DNA from: Brassica napus
Lineage: Eukaryota > Streptophyta > Magnoliopsida > Brassicales > Brassicaceae
Direction: 5' to 3'
NCBI RefSeq assembly: GCF_020379485.1
Contig: NC_063436.1
Span: forward strand, 21,140,423-21,204,422
DNA: 64,000 nt
A program made the position numbers and the translations under genes. Under the pieces are notes generated by a model. That model did no database searches. It was not told the DNA's origin and worked only from the letters and a program-made list of their open reading frames with translations. This document shows, one piece after another, positions 55,775 to 64,000 of the stretch. Position 1 is the first letter of the stretch; the number at the start of each line of letters is the position of its first letter.

Positions 55775-57099
55775 ATGAGCAAGAAAAAGGAATCTGCTTG
55801 GTTAGGTCGTTGGACTCAGTTAGGTAATGAAGTGAAGTTTTATGATCAGAGTAGTGGTAGTGACTCTAAGGAGTTGATTAGGGCTGAAGATAAAGAGGTG
55901 TTGCCGTTTCCTATGTTCAAGGTCAATACTACAAAGCTTCAAGCCAAAGACGATGTGGGTTCAAGCTCGAAAGCTATGGCTGCTAATAAAAGAATGCCTT
56001 GGATGTATAATGACGATGTTCAAGAAAAGACTACACAGAACCTGCTAGAGTTGATGAGACCAGTGAGGTTTTACGCAACGGTTGATTCGGTTCAGAGAGT
56101 TTCTGGAGAGATCAACTTGCCAGAAGAAGATGGTCATCATCCTCAGCTACTGAAGGGCTCCATGAAACTCAAAGGGAAGATTTTTGGTGGGTATCTTGAT
56201 CTGTTTCCTAATGTAGATCATCACCAGCATAAAGGAGGAGGAGGAGTTAGGCTGGAGTCTCTGGAAAGCTCAAAGGATACCAAAGAAGGGAAGAATGAAT
56301 CATCTGCGGAGACTGATACCTTGGAAATGGATAAACTTCAGATGATGCATCTCTCTGGTATATAGAAAACTGTGTTATCATTAGCTGCTTGCTCTCTTTA
56401 TTCTCATTTCTGATTTAATTATTCTTGGCAGGCTCCATTGCTTCTTCCTCAACTAAGGGCAAAGGACGAAAAGGCGATTCGCCCGTTCCTAGGACTGAGA
56501 TACCTGACATGAATGAAGAACCGCCTCTGGTTATGGATGGAGAGAACTCAGTAGATGGGCATCAGGGAGAAGAAACAAGCAACTCAGCTACTCAAAGCAT
56601 GAACGTGGACCATTTTCTCTCTAGAGGCTGCAAACGTGTGGGGTTGGAACAAGAACCGGAAGCCAGCAGTAATTGGGTCAAGCGTCTGAAGAGAAACTCC
56701 TTTGATTCCAGCGGACATGATGAAACCAAGAGCCTGATGAAGATTGAAGAAGAAGGGAACAACAACAACAACAACCTATTCCTTGAAATCTTGAAGTCAG
56801 GTATCAACAATCTCCAACCAAGAAATCAAGAACCTGACACTCCACAAATCAAGGGAGGCGATGACGACGTCACGCTTCAGCACCCATGGATCCAGAGATG
56901 GTGCAAGAAGAAGGATACAGATCAACCAGAAGGGGAAGATGTTAGGTTTGAGACAGAGAACCAAAAGGAGATGGAGAAGAAACAGTATCCGAGTATTGCA
57001 GCTATGGCACTGATGGGGAAGGCTCTGAGCGGTTTGAACCCGTATGGTCTTAGAAAGACAGACTCTCTCATGGTCTGGAATGCTCGGGATCTTAGGTAG
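55775..57099 (+). CDS. PCH1: PCH1 (PHOTOPERIODIC CONTROL OF HYPOCOTYL 1)-like, 416 aa, two coding exons
   Basis: Exons 55775-56357 and 56432-57099 join as TCT G|GC (1251 nt). PCH1 binds active phytochrome B, stabilises its nuclear photobodies and represses hypocotyl growth in long nights. The N-terminus MSKKKESAWLGRWTQLGNEV, LPFPMFKVNTTKLQAK and LMRPVRFYATVDSVQRVSG matches this plant-specific family as I recall it. The middle and C-terminal parts are hydrophilic and acidic, with HPWIQRWCKKK and YPSIAAMALMGKALSGLNPY near the end, a conserved-looking block. No catalytic domain. Adjacent to RPS25 and DHFR-TS as in Arabidopsis (At2g16360/16365/16370). It is often mis-annotated as an F-box protein; I see no F-box here. 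Confidence 0.85.
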
Positions 57100-57488
57100 G
57101 AAAAACAAAACCACCATCCTGATCCTCCTCGCTATCATTACTACTTAGAGACAGCACCGGAACTAGACATCAGGCTTCAGTTGAATTCGACGATTTTGAC
57201 AGATCCCAAATCATCAAGTCTACTTAGGAGCGTTGGTCTCGTTATTTCATCAGTTATATATGAATAATAACTTATTTGGATTATAAACAAATCATTTAGC
57301 TGCAACACTATTAGACTATGTAATCACATTTCAGTTGTGTTTTATTTTATCTTAAAGACAAAAACTGCACAATTAAAAACTCCATTCTTGAAAATCTTGA
57401 TTGAAGGGAAAAGATTCAACATCTAAACATCGAGTCAAAGACTTGAGACAAAAGAGAGAGAGGAAACACACAAAATGAAACGAGAAAC
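57100..57488. other. Convergent 3' region between PCH1 and RPS25
   Basis: About 390 bp shared by the 3' ends of the plus-strand PCH1 gene and the minus-strand RPS25 gene. ATGAATAATAAC at 57259 and GACAAAAACTGC at 57358 are loose polyadenylation contexts. No other gene. Confidence 0.5.
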
Positions 57489-58245
<757 letters not shown>

Positions 58246-59157
58246 TGAAGAACTTGACTGAACAGAAGAGCGGCGCTACAAGGGGAGGATCTGAAAACAC
58301 GAAAAACCTAAACCTAAAGAGTGTTTTTTTTGTAAACAGTGAAGAGGAAGTCCTTAATAAAACTCTGCGTTTTAGACTGTTTTGAAAGCCCTAAACAAAA
58401 GACAAAAAGGCCTAAAGCTTCTTACTCATTGTCATTTGCGACATACATTTTCAAAGAATGATCAAGTAGAAGAACCCAAGACTTATGTTGGGACTCCTAA
58501 CTTTAAGCAGTGATTAACTTCTCATTCACTTCTCTACATTCCTTGCTTTCTTTTTCTTATTTAAAACAAAACCTTTAGACTGTCACTCACAAATGATCTT
58601 TGGCAACTTCAGGACTTGGAAATTTTTGGATTTGCCAAGGATTTTTAGGCATCTTGAACTTATTATTACTAAGTTTAGGGGAAAATCGCATTTTAAACAA
58701 TGAAAGTGTCACTTTCTACCACTTTAAACACTGAAGTTTTTTTACTAGTACTTTAAACTTTTAAATAGACGTTTTTTAATTTATAGGCGACATGTACTGT
58801 TCATTTTACAGGTAAAATAATCACGTGTCGGTTTCTTTTTTTTTCTTAAAAATAAAAAATAAAATAAAAATACCAAAATGGGATTTTCCTCTAAGTATAG
58901 TGAAAAGAAAAACTGAAAAGATGAGGATGGTTAAGATCAGACCAAAGTAGTTCAGAACAGAAAAGAAACTCGCATCAAGAAAAAGAGTAACCCCCCTAAA
59001 TCGCTTTAGAACCCTGTGTGGAAGTTCCAACACATACATGTATTCCAACACATACATGTATCAGACTATCAGTGAAAAAGAGTTATCACCACACAAGGGT
59101 CATTCATCCCAATTCAATCTTACATTTTACATCAACACACTTAAGAGATGGGGCAAA
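58246..59157. other. RPS25 promoter side and a transposon-end-like fragment
   Basis: 58246-58450 is the RPS25 leader/promoter. GGGGAAAATCGCATTTTAAA at 58678 followed by AAAGTGTCACTTTCTACCAC resembles the end of a MULE-type repeat family with GGGG termini, but no second end is seen. A 17-bp repeat TTCCAACACATACATGTA is doubled at 59026-59060, just before the DHFR-TS 3' flank. Confidence 0.45.
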
Positions 59158-61257
59158 CTAAACCGCCATTTTCATCTCTATTTTCTTGTGAGGTTCATAA
59201 CCAATGAGGTCAAAGTCATCTGCTACAAAAGAGTCAATGTCTTTCTTCTCAGCGTTTATCTTCAAAACATGCAGTATCCAAAACAAAAAAAACACATTGA
59301 ATATAGATAAACATGTCTTCATTCCTCAACCATCATTTGTTATTATTGGTAACTTACAGGAAAAGGTTTTGGTGGGTTCTGAAGCTGCTCTTGAAGAGGC
59401 CTCACGTGAGTTCGATACACATGAGCATCCCCAATGACATGGACAAAATCACCAGGGACAAGATCACACACATGAGCTAGCATGCAAGTAAGAAGAGAGT
59501 AGGAAGCAATGTTAAACGGCACACCAAGGCTCATATCCGCTGAACGCTGATACATCTGGCATGAGAGCTCCCCTTCCGCCACATAGAACTGCGCAAACAT
59601 GTGGCACGGAGGCAGCGCCATCAGCTTGAGGTCAGAAGGGTTCCAAGCAGATAATATGATACGCCGATCATCAGGATTGTTCTTGATCTTGTCGATTACG
59701 TCTGCGAGCTGATCAAAGCCTTGGCTAGTGTAATCAGCATGCATATCTGTGTACCTGTTAAAAAACGAGAGAAATATCTTTTCATCCAAACAGAGAAGAA
59801 GAAAATCCAAGAGAAGAGATGCATAGAGATGTTACTGACTTGGCGCCAAAGTGTCTCCATTGAAATCCATAAACACGTCCAAGGTCGCCTTCCTCTCTCT
59901 CACTCAGACCAATACTGAAATTAAGTGGCAATGTATCAGCAAGAAGCTTTAATTTCATGAAACGGTTTAACATCTTACCCATCAAGATACTCTCTTGACG
60001 CATTCCCATCCCATATATGAATGCCTTTTCCCTGAAGGACCTGCCAATGCATAGAGTCGCCTCTCATAACTACTATAAAATCAAATAACAAACAACTTAG
60101 CATCTAGATGCAAATACTAATTCATTTGCATAGTTTAAAGCACAGTAGAGATGGTTTAGCTCAACCATGGTGATAAAACATCTTTCTCTTTTTTACCTTT
60201 GCATTAGTTGAGCCACTTATAAACCATAGAAGCTCCTCAACAACACCTCTCCAAAACACTCTCTAAACACAAGATGCAACCAAATTGCGTTAATAAGAGA
60301 TATAGTGCCACTCAAGATATGACAGAAGACCAAAGCCTTCGAAAGTGAGCATATACCTTTGTTGTAAGAAGTGGAAAGCTTCTGCGCAAATTGAACTTCA
60401 TCTGTGTTCCAAATTTCGACAATGTACCAGTCCCTGTCCTATCATTCTTCACGTTACCATTTGAGATAATATCACCAACCATATTCAAATACCGAAACTC
60501 CTCATGCTGATCAAAAACCATCTTGGGAAGAAACGAAAACCTCTTCCCATTAAACTGAAGAGGAGACTGTTGTGACCCGTTAGAGGATGACTCATCAGCA
60601 GAACTCTTCACACGGACAAAACTGGTGAAGCGAAACCGAAGTCCATTTTCAGTAACAGGAACAGACGAACACCAAGGCTGATAAACACAAGCGTCAACCT
60701 CAGGTATAAACGTATCACATTCAATACTTGTATCAATCTCAGTCAAATGAATAGCATCGCAACTAGGCATGTTCAATGCTTCCCTACAAACAAACACAAC
60801 AATCAACAATAAGATAAAGGAATTTTAAAAAGGTTTAACTCATATACCTCAATATATCACCACCTCCTATGACAAACACTCTCTCAATAGACAAACAATA
60901 CGGCGGAGCAGCTAGGAGATGAAGAGCAGAGTCTACACTACTGCAAGTGACAACATTCTCAGTGTTGGCTATGTCAAACCCACCGGAACGAGTTAGAACA
61001 ACGTTGAGGCGACCGGGAAGGGGCCTGTGCTTGGTGGGGATAGCTTCCCAAGTCTTTCTACCCATCACAACAGCGTTTTTCTTGGTCGGATCGGATGTTG
61101 TTTGAGTGATGTCCTTGAAGAACTTGAGATCAGTGGGGAGGTTCCACGGCAATTTGCCGTCTTTGCCGATACCCATTTGTTTGGTTGCAGCTACAACGAC
61201 TTGGTAAGTCCTCTGAGGGTCTGGAGTTATAGCATCGGCATTGAGAGTAGTTGTCAT
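59158..61257 (-). CDS. THY-1: Bifunctional dihydrofolate reductase-thymidylate synthase, about 512-515 aa, seven exons
   Basis: Exons 61257-60848, 60783-60357, 60262-60197, 60040-59979, 59914-59840, 59754-59358 and a last exon ending TAG at 59158. It makes dTMP from dUMP using methylene-tetrahydrofolate and recycles the folate. The DHFR part has [43 protein letters not shown] and [11 protein letters not shown]. The linker follows, then the TS part with [55 protein letters not shown], the catalytic Cys in [35 protein letters not shown] and GDAHVYRTH. Domains and length match plant THY-1/THY-2; synteny with RPS25 and PCH1 favours At2g16370. Before the last exon the expected acceptor reads GCAT instead of GCAG (59269); the next AG is 9 nt on (GAAG at 59260), which would delete three residues (VLK) in frame. 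No transit peptide. Confidence 0.96.
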
Positions 61258-61454
61258 GGTGAAAAATCAAGACTTTGTAGTTTAAGACAGCAGAGGCTGA
61301 GACAATGGAACACAGATTGAGATTCATATGATGTAATAACTATCGAAAGAATCGAACTTTCAGCCTTAATTGCAAAGAAAACGAATACTGAGACTATCAC
61401 TGACCGATTTAAAGGCGAAAGGAAGAATCTTTGGCGGATTGCTTGGGGGTATTC
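61258..61454. promoter_or_regulatory. 5' flank of DHFR-TS before the retroelement
   Basis: About 200 bp remain between the DHFR-TS start codon and the putative LTR, so the retroelement may have been inserted into the gene's promoter. No TATA box is obvious on the minus strand. Confidence 0.35.
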
Positions 61455-61775
61455 TGTGACAGGAATTATGGTTAATTCCGGTTTGGATATTTCATTTATG
61501 CATTTTGGTTTAGCTTTCTGGTTTAGCTTTGGTTTAGTAAACACTATATGTAAACGTTTACCCATTTGGGAATAATCAATCAAACATTAAAACAATCTTC
61601 TTAAACCCTAACTCTCTCTATCATCATGTTCATCATCATTCACCATTGAATCTCTGTTCTTCGGGATGATCCTTCTTCCTTCGTGGTCGTCCTCTAGGCT
61701 TTGATTCTCTGATCTCCGGGTTCTCGGTGAACCTCTGGATTGGGTTTATCTATCATTACTTGTTTTCCTGTCTCA
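61455..61775 (+). mobile_element. Putative 5' LTR of a retroelement
   Basis: The right border is supported by TCTCA at 61771-61775 directly before the primer binding site, giving a CA end. The left border TGTGACAGG at 61455 is only a guess (first TG in a reasonable position). The interior CTCTCTATCATCATG and repeated TTTGGTTTAGCTTT fit an untranslated leader/LTR. The second LTR would be beyond the window, so it cannot be compared. Confidence 0.45.
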
Positions 61776-61776
61776 A

Positions 61777-61788
61777 TGGTATCAGAGC
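61777..61788 (+). other. Primer binding site, initiator-tRNA-Met type
   Basis: TGGTATCAGAGC, the commonest plant LTR-retrotransposon PBS, complementary to the 3' end of initiator tRNA-Met. It sits one base after the proposed LTR end. The in-frame ATG of the long ORF (61776-61778) overlaps it. Confidence 0.75.
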
Positions 61789-61814
61789 CTTACGGTTCTC
61801 GGACAATAGCTGCG

Positions 61815-63335
61815 ATGGAGGCTCCATCGTTCAACTACAAACCCAAAGCAAGAAAAAGCAAGACCCTTCTGAAGTATTCCTGTGAAGAAATCGAAGAGAG
61901 GATGTCAAATGGGTTGTGTATCTTTTGTGAAGAACGAGACACGCCTGGTCATCATGATTTGAAGCACAAAGGGGTGAAGATTCTCATGATCGAAAGTGAC
62001 GACCAACCTGTCGTGACTGAAAGCGACCACAAACCCATGGTTGAAGAAAGCTTGGCCGACTCTGATGAACTTGTTATTGAAACTGTGATGAAGCCAGATT
62101 CTTTCTCTGAATCGTTGGAGGGTTTGACTTCAGATTTACAGGTTGTTTATGCTGCAGATCCAAAAGAAGCTCAAAACAAAAGTGTTGCAGAAGAAAACAT
62201 GAGTTTCTCTCTTGGGAATAACATCGAACACATGGTGGGCAAGAAATCTCAAGTGGCTGATCACGTATGGGAACCAGGTGGGCTTATTGCCAAGCCAACT
62301 TCATGGAACTGCTTAGACAAGTACCTACCCACACGAAACCTTCTTAGAAATGGTTTGGAGATGTTCATTCAATCGGCAGAAACTAAGTCGGTGAATGAGA
62401 GGAAGAGCTTCAAGGTACTTTCTGATCTTAGTCTTGAAACATGGATTAGGCTAGCAACCAATGTTTGTAAGTATCAGAAACTGATGTCACTGCTTGTTAA
62501 AGAGTCAAGACGTGTATGGGAGCGTGGAGGATTAAAAGCTACGTTTGCTCTTGCGATCTTAACGCCTCCGTTTGATATTAGCTTTGATGATATGGTTATA
62601 CAAGAGATGAGGAAATCATGTGGTCTGACAGTTGTAGGCTCTGCATCTATAAGCATGATGAGATGGCTTCACATGATAGAGTTGGTTTGTTCAGTGATGA
62701 TAAAGCTTGATGAGAAGAGTTCACTGAAAAATCTAGAGAAGTTCAGGTCATTGGAGAAGGCAGCGTCAGACGTTAACTCGTTACTGAACGTTCCGGAACC
62801 AGTTATGCCTTGCAGTAGGCCACAGCTAGTTTTAGGCTTGAGACAGCTTACTCTTGCTGATATAAAGTTCCACTTGAAGCACAAATGGAGATCTAGGCTA
62901 TTGGAATCGTTTTCATGCCTGGAAATCACTACGGATCACATTGTGCTCTTCCCAAGTTGTTGCATGAATGCATATTCAGTTCGGGAGCAGGAGACTAAGT
63001 CTGGATATCCAGTTTATCAAGAGAATCATGCACACTGTAGCTGTGAGACTATGCTGAAGCAGTGTTTTTTGCAAATTTTGTCTCAACAGAATAAACAGGA
63101 AACAAGAAAGCTTTCATTCTCAGATAGCGCTACAACAGACTCGGGTCATCCTTTGCTTAACAACTTTAAGAGTGTACTTGCTCATTCCAACAAAGAGCTG
63201 TCACAAGTTCGAGTACAACATGATCAGAAGCTGAGCTTAGCAACCCGGATGTTCAAATGCTCTCCTTCTATATGTGGTGGAGAAATAAATACTGTGACAG
63301 TTGTGATCTTGTTAAGGTTGAAGGGTTGGTGTTAA
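61815..63335 (+). CDS. Retroelement ORF1: Ty3/gypsy-type zinc-knuckle segment fused to unrecognised sequence, about 506 aa
   Basis: The frame is open from 61740 and has ATGs at 61740, 61776 (inside the PBS) and 61815 (MEAPSFNYKPKARKSKTLLK), the last the most likely start. Residues about 20-60 (YSCEEIEERMSNGLCIFCEE then PGHHDLKHKGVKIL) match the E---RR-kGLCF-C-EK-tPGH-C segment between gag and protease of Ty3/gypsy elements, but the last Cys of the knuckle is replaced by His/Asp. An acidic linker (ESDDQPVVTESDHKP) follows. After that come about 400 residues I do not recognise, with VWEPGGLIAKPTSW, SLETWIRLATNVCKYQKLMS, VWERGGLKATFALAI, LRQLTLADIKFHLKHKWRSR and Cys/His-rich HAHCSCETMLKQCF. No protease, RT or integrase motif is seen, so this would be a non-autonomous element. 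The frame ends at TAA 63333-63335. Confidence 0.6.
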   Translation: MEAPSFNYKPKARKSKTLLKYSCEEIEERMSNGLCIFCEERDTPGHHDLKHKGVKILMIESDDQPVVTESDHKPMVEESLADSDELVIETVMKPDSFSESLEGLTSDLQVVYAADPKEAQNKSVAEENMSFSLGNNIEHMVGKKSQVADHVWEPGGLIAKPTSWNCLDKYLPTRNLLRNGLEMFIQSAETKSVNERKSFKVLSDLSLETWIRLATNVCKYQKLMSLLVKESRRVWERGGLKATFALAILTPPFDISFDDMVIQEMRKSCGLTVVGSASISMMRWLHMIELVCSVMIKLDEKSSLKNLEKFRSLEKAASDVNSLLNVPEPVMPCSRPQLVLGLRQLTLADIKFHLKHKWRSRLLESFSCLEITTDHIVLFPSCCMNAYSVREQETKSGYPVYQENHAHCSCETMLKQCFLQILSQQNKQETRKLSFSDSATTDSGHPLLNNFKSVLAHSNKELSQVRVQHDQKLSLATRMFKCSPSICGGEINTVTVVILLRLKGWC

Positions 63336-64000
63336 GGCACATGATGCAAGAATATTTTCTTAGTGCTTCTGTCTGGAGTCTATTAACAAAACAGAGCCGA
63401 CACTGTAGCTTCTTTGAGTTCCTTTTGCAGTGGAAATGGTATCCTCCAGAACAGACTTGTCAAGCTTGCAGTGGCTGGTTTCTAAGGTTGTGGACATGGC
63501 AGAAAAGAGTAAGGTTCTTTTCATCAAGATGGCTGATTTTTGGTGAAAGGGTTACCTCGCCAAGTTGTATTCAAGGCCAGCGATGCACTAAGTTGACACA
63601 GCCACACGTGGATATTGTCATTTGTATATCAAAGGAGATGACGCCAGTTACGAACACATGGAGCTTTGATGATTCCTTCCTAGTTACTGAGAAACATAAG
63701 TACAATGGAAATGGAGCCACACTCAAGCTTTCTTATCTGATCAGAGGTTACGGAGACAGAGATATCATGAAGCTACAAATTATATGTATCTACATAATGT
63801 CACTTCTGTTGTTCTATGGATCATTGCCACGGCCTCCAGAGTTCAGGAAAATAAAGAAGAAACTCAAAGGGTTAAAACTAGAGCTAAGGGATGAGATCTT
63901 AACATCATTATTTGCTGGTACTAGAAATGAGGATGTATCAAGTTGTGGCACCACTGGCCAAGCAAGAGAAGAGGTTGTATCATCTCACGTTGAAGTCCGA
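63257..64000 (+). CDS. Retroelement ORF2, overlapping ORF1, runs off the window, at least 248 aa
   Basis: A frame open from 63238 has ATG at 63257 and no stop to the window end. It begins MLSFYMWWRNKYCDSCDLVK and contains FFEFLLQWKWYPPEQTCQAC, SGWFLRLWTWQKRVRFFSSR, HVDIVICISKEMTPVTNTWS, a hydrophobic IICIYIMSLLLFYGSLPRPP and a Lys-rich KIKKKLKGLKLELRDEILTS. It overlaps the end of ORF1 by 79 nt in a different frame, so it is either a frameshifted continuation of ORF1 or a second product. Composition is coding-like. I do not recognise a family. Confidence 0.5.
   Translation, partial: MLSFYMWWRNKYCDSCDLVKVEGLVLRHMMQEYFLSASVWSLLTKQSRHCSFFEFLLQWKWYPPEQTCQACSGWFLRLWTWQKRVRFFSSRWLIFGERVTSPSCIQGQRCTKLTQPHVDIVICISKEMTPVTNTWSFDDSFLVTEKHKYNGNGATLKLSYLIRGYGDRDIMKLQIICIYIMSLLLFYGSLPRPPEFRKIKKKLKGLKLELRDEILTSLFAGTRNEDVSSCGTTGQAREEVVSSHVEVR

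Overview
The window is plant nuclear DNA from a Brassicaceae genome, probably Brassica or a close relative. Genes have GT-AG introns, AT-rich intergenic DNA is full of transposon remains, and the recognisable genes resemble Arabidopsis thaliana chromosome 2 (about At2g15860 to At2g16370) in content and, as far as I recall, order. All family and locus names are from memory of the families; no search was run. One 100-N assembly gap lies at 48505-48604.

Layout. 1-700: decayed proline-rich receptor kinase (PERK) fragment. 700-2950: repeats and a LINE fragment. 3050-6079 (-): nine-exon FAM114/DUF719-like gene. 6355-6640: SINE-like repeat. 7135-8782 (+): divergent ubiquitin-hydrolase-related gene with a frameshift. 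9477-12008 (-): pollen LRR-extensin, PEX3-like. 12424-13389 (-): CBP1/MEE14-like, with a 295-bp tandem duplication upstream. 15845-16756 (-): secreted Cys-containing protein. 19820-20068 (-): DPH3. 20541-20719: SINE with target-site duplication. 22235-22456 (+): small plant protein. 24531-25386 (+): COR413-PM cold-acclimation membrane protein with DRE and ABRE-like upstream sites. 26187-28333 (-): GH3.10-like acyl-amido synthetase with a changed conserved motif. 28963-29697 (+): predicted small three-exon gene.

30000-55000 is a transposon-rich block. It holds a Stowaway MITE, a defensin-like pseudogene, four end-to-end delimited Helitrons (36384-39846, 40924-41986, 48691-49630, 52292-54598) plus an isolated Helitron 3' end at 33276. 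It also holds a 5-kb Mutator-like element (42265-47280) with long imperfect terminal inverted repeats, a near-perfect 9-bp target duplication, four 0.4-0.5 kb tandem repeats and a captured methyltransferase fragment. A partial membrane-protein gene abuts the assembly gap, and a SWEET-like exon remnant follows it.

55775-61257 is dense and conserved: PCH1 (phytochrome signalling, +), RPS25 (-) and bifunctional DHFR-thymidylate synthase (-). From about 61455 to the window end lies an LTR retroelement-like unit: a putative 5' LTR, a tRNA-Met-type primer binding site, a long ORF starting with a Ty3/gypsy-like zinc-knuckle segment joined to sequence I do not recognise, and a second overlapping ORF running off the end. 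It is the least explained coding sequence here. The genes are independent eukaryotic transcription units; I see no operon or dedicated multi-gene system.
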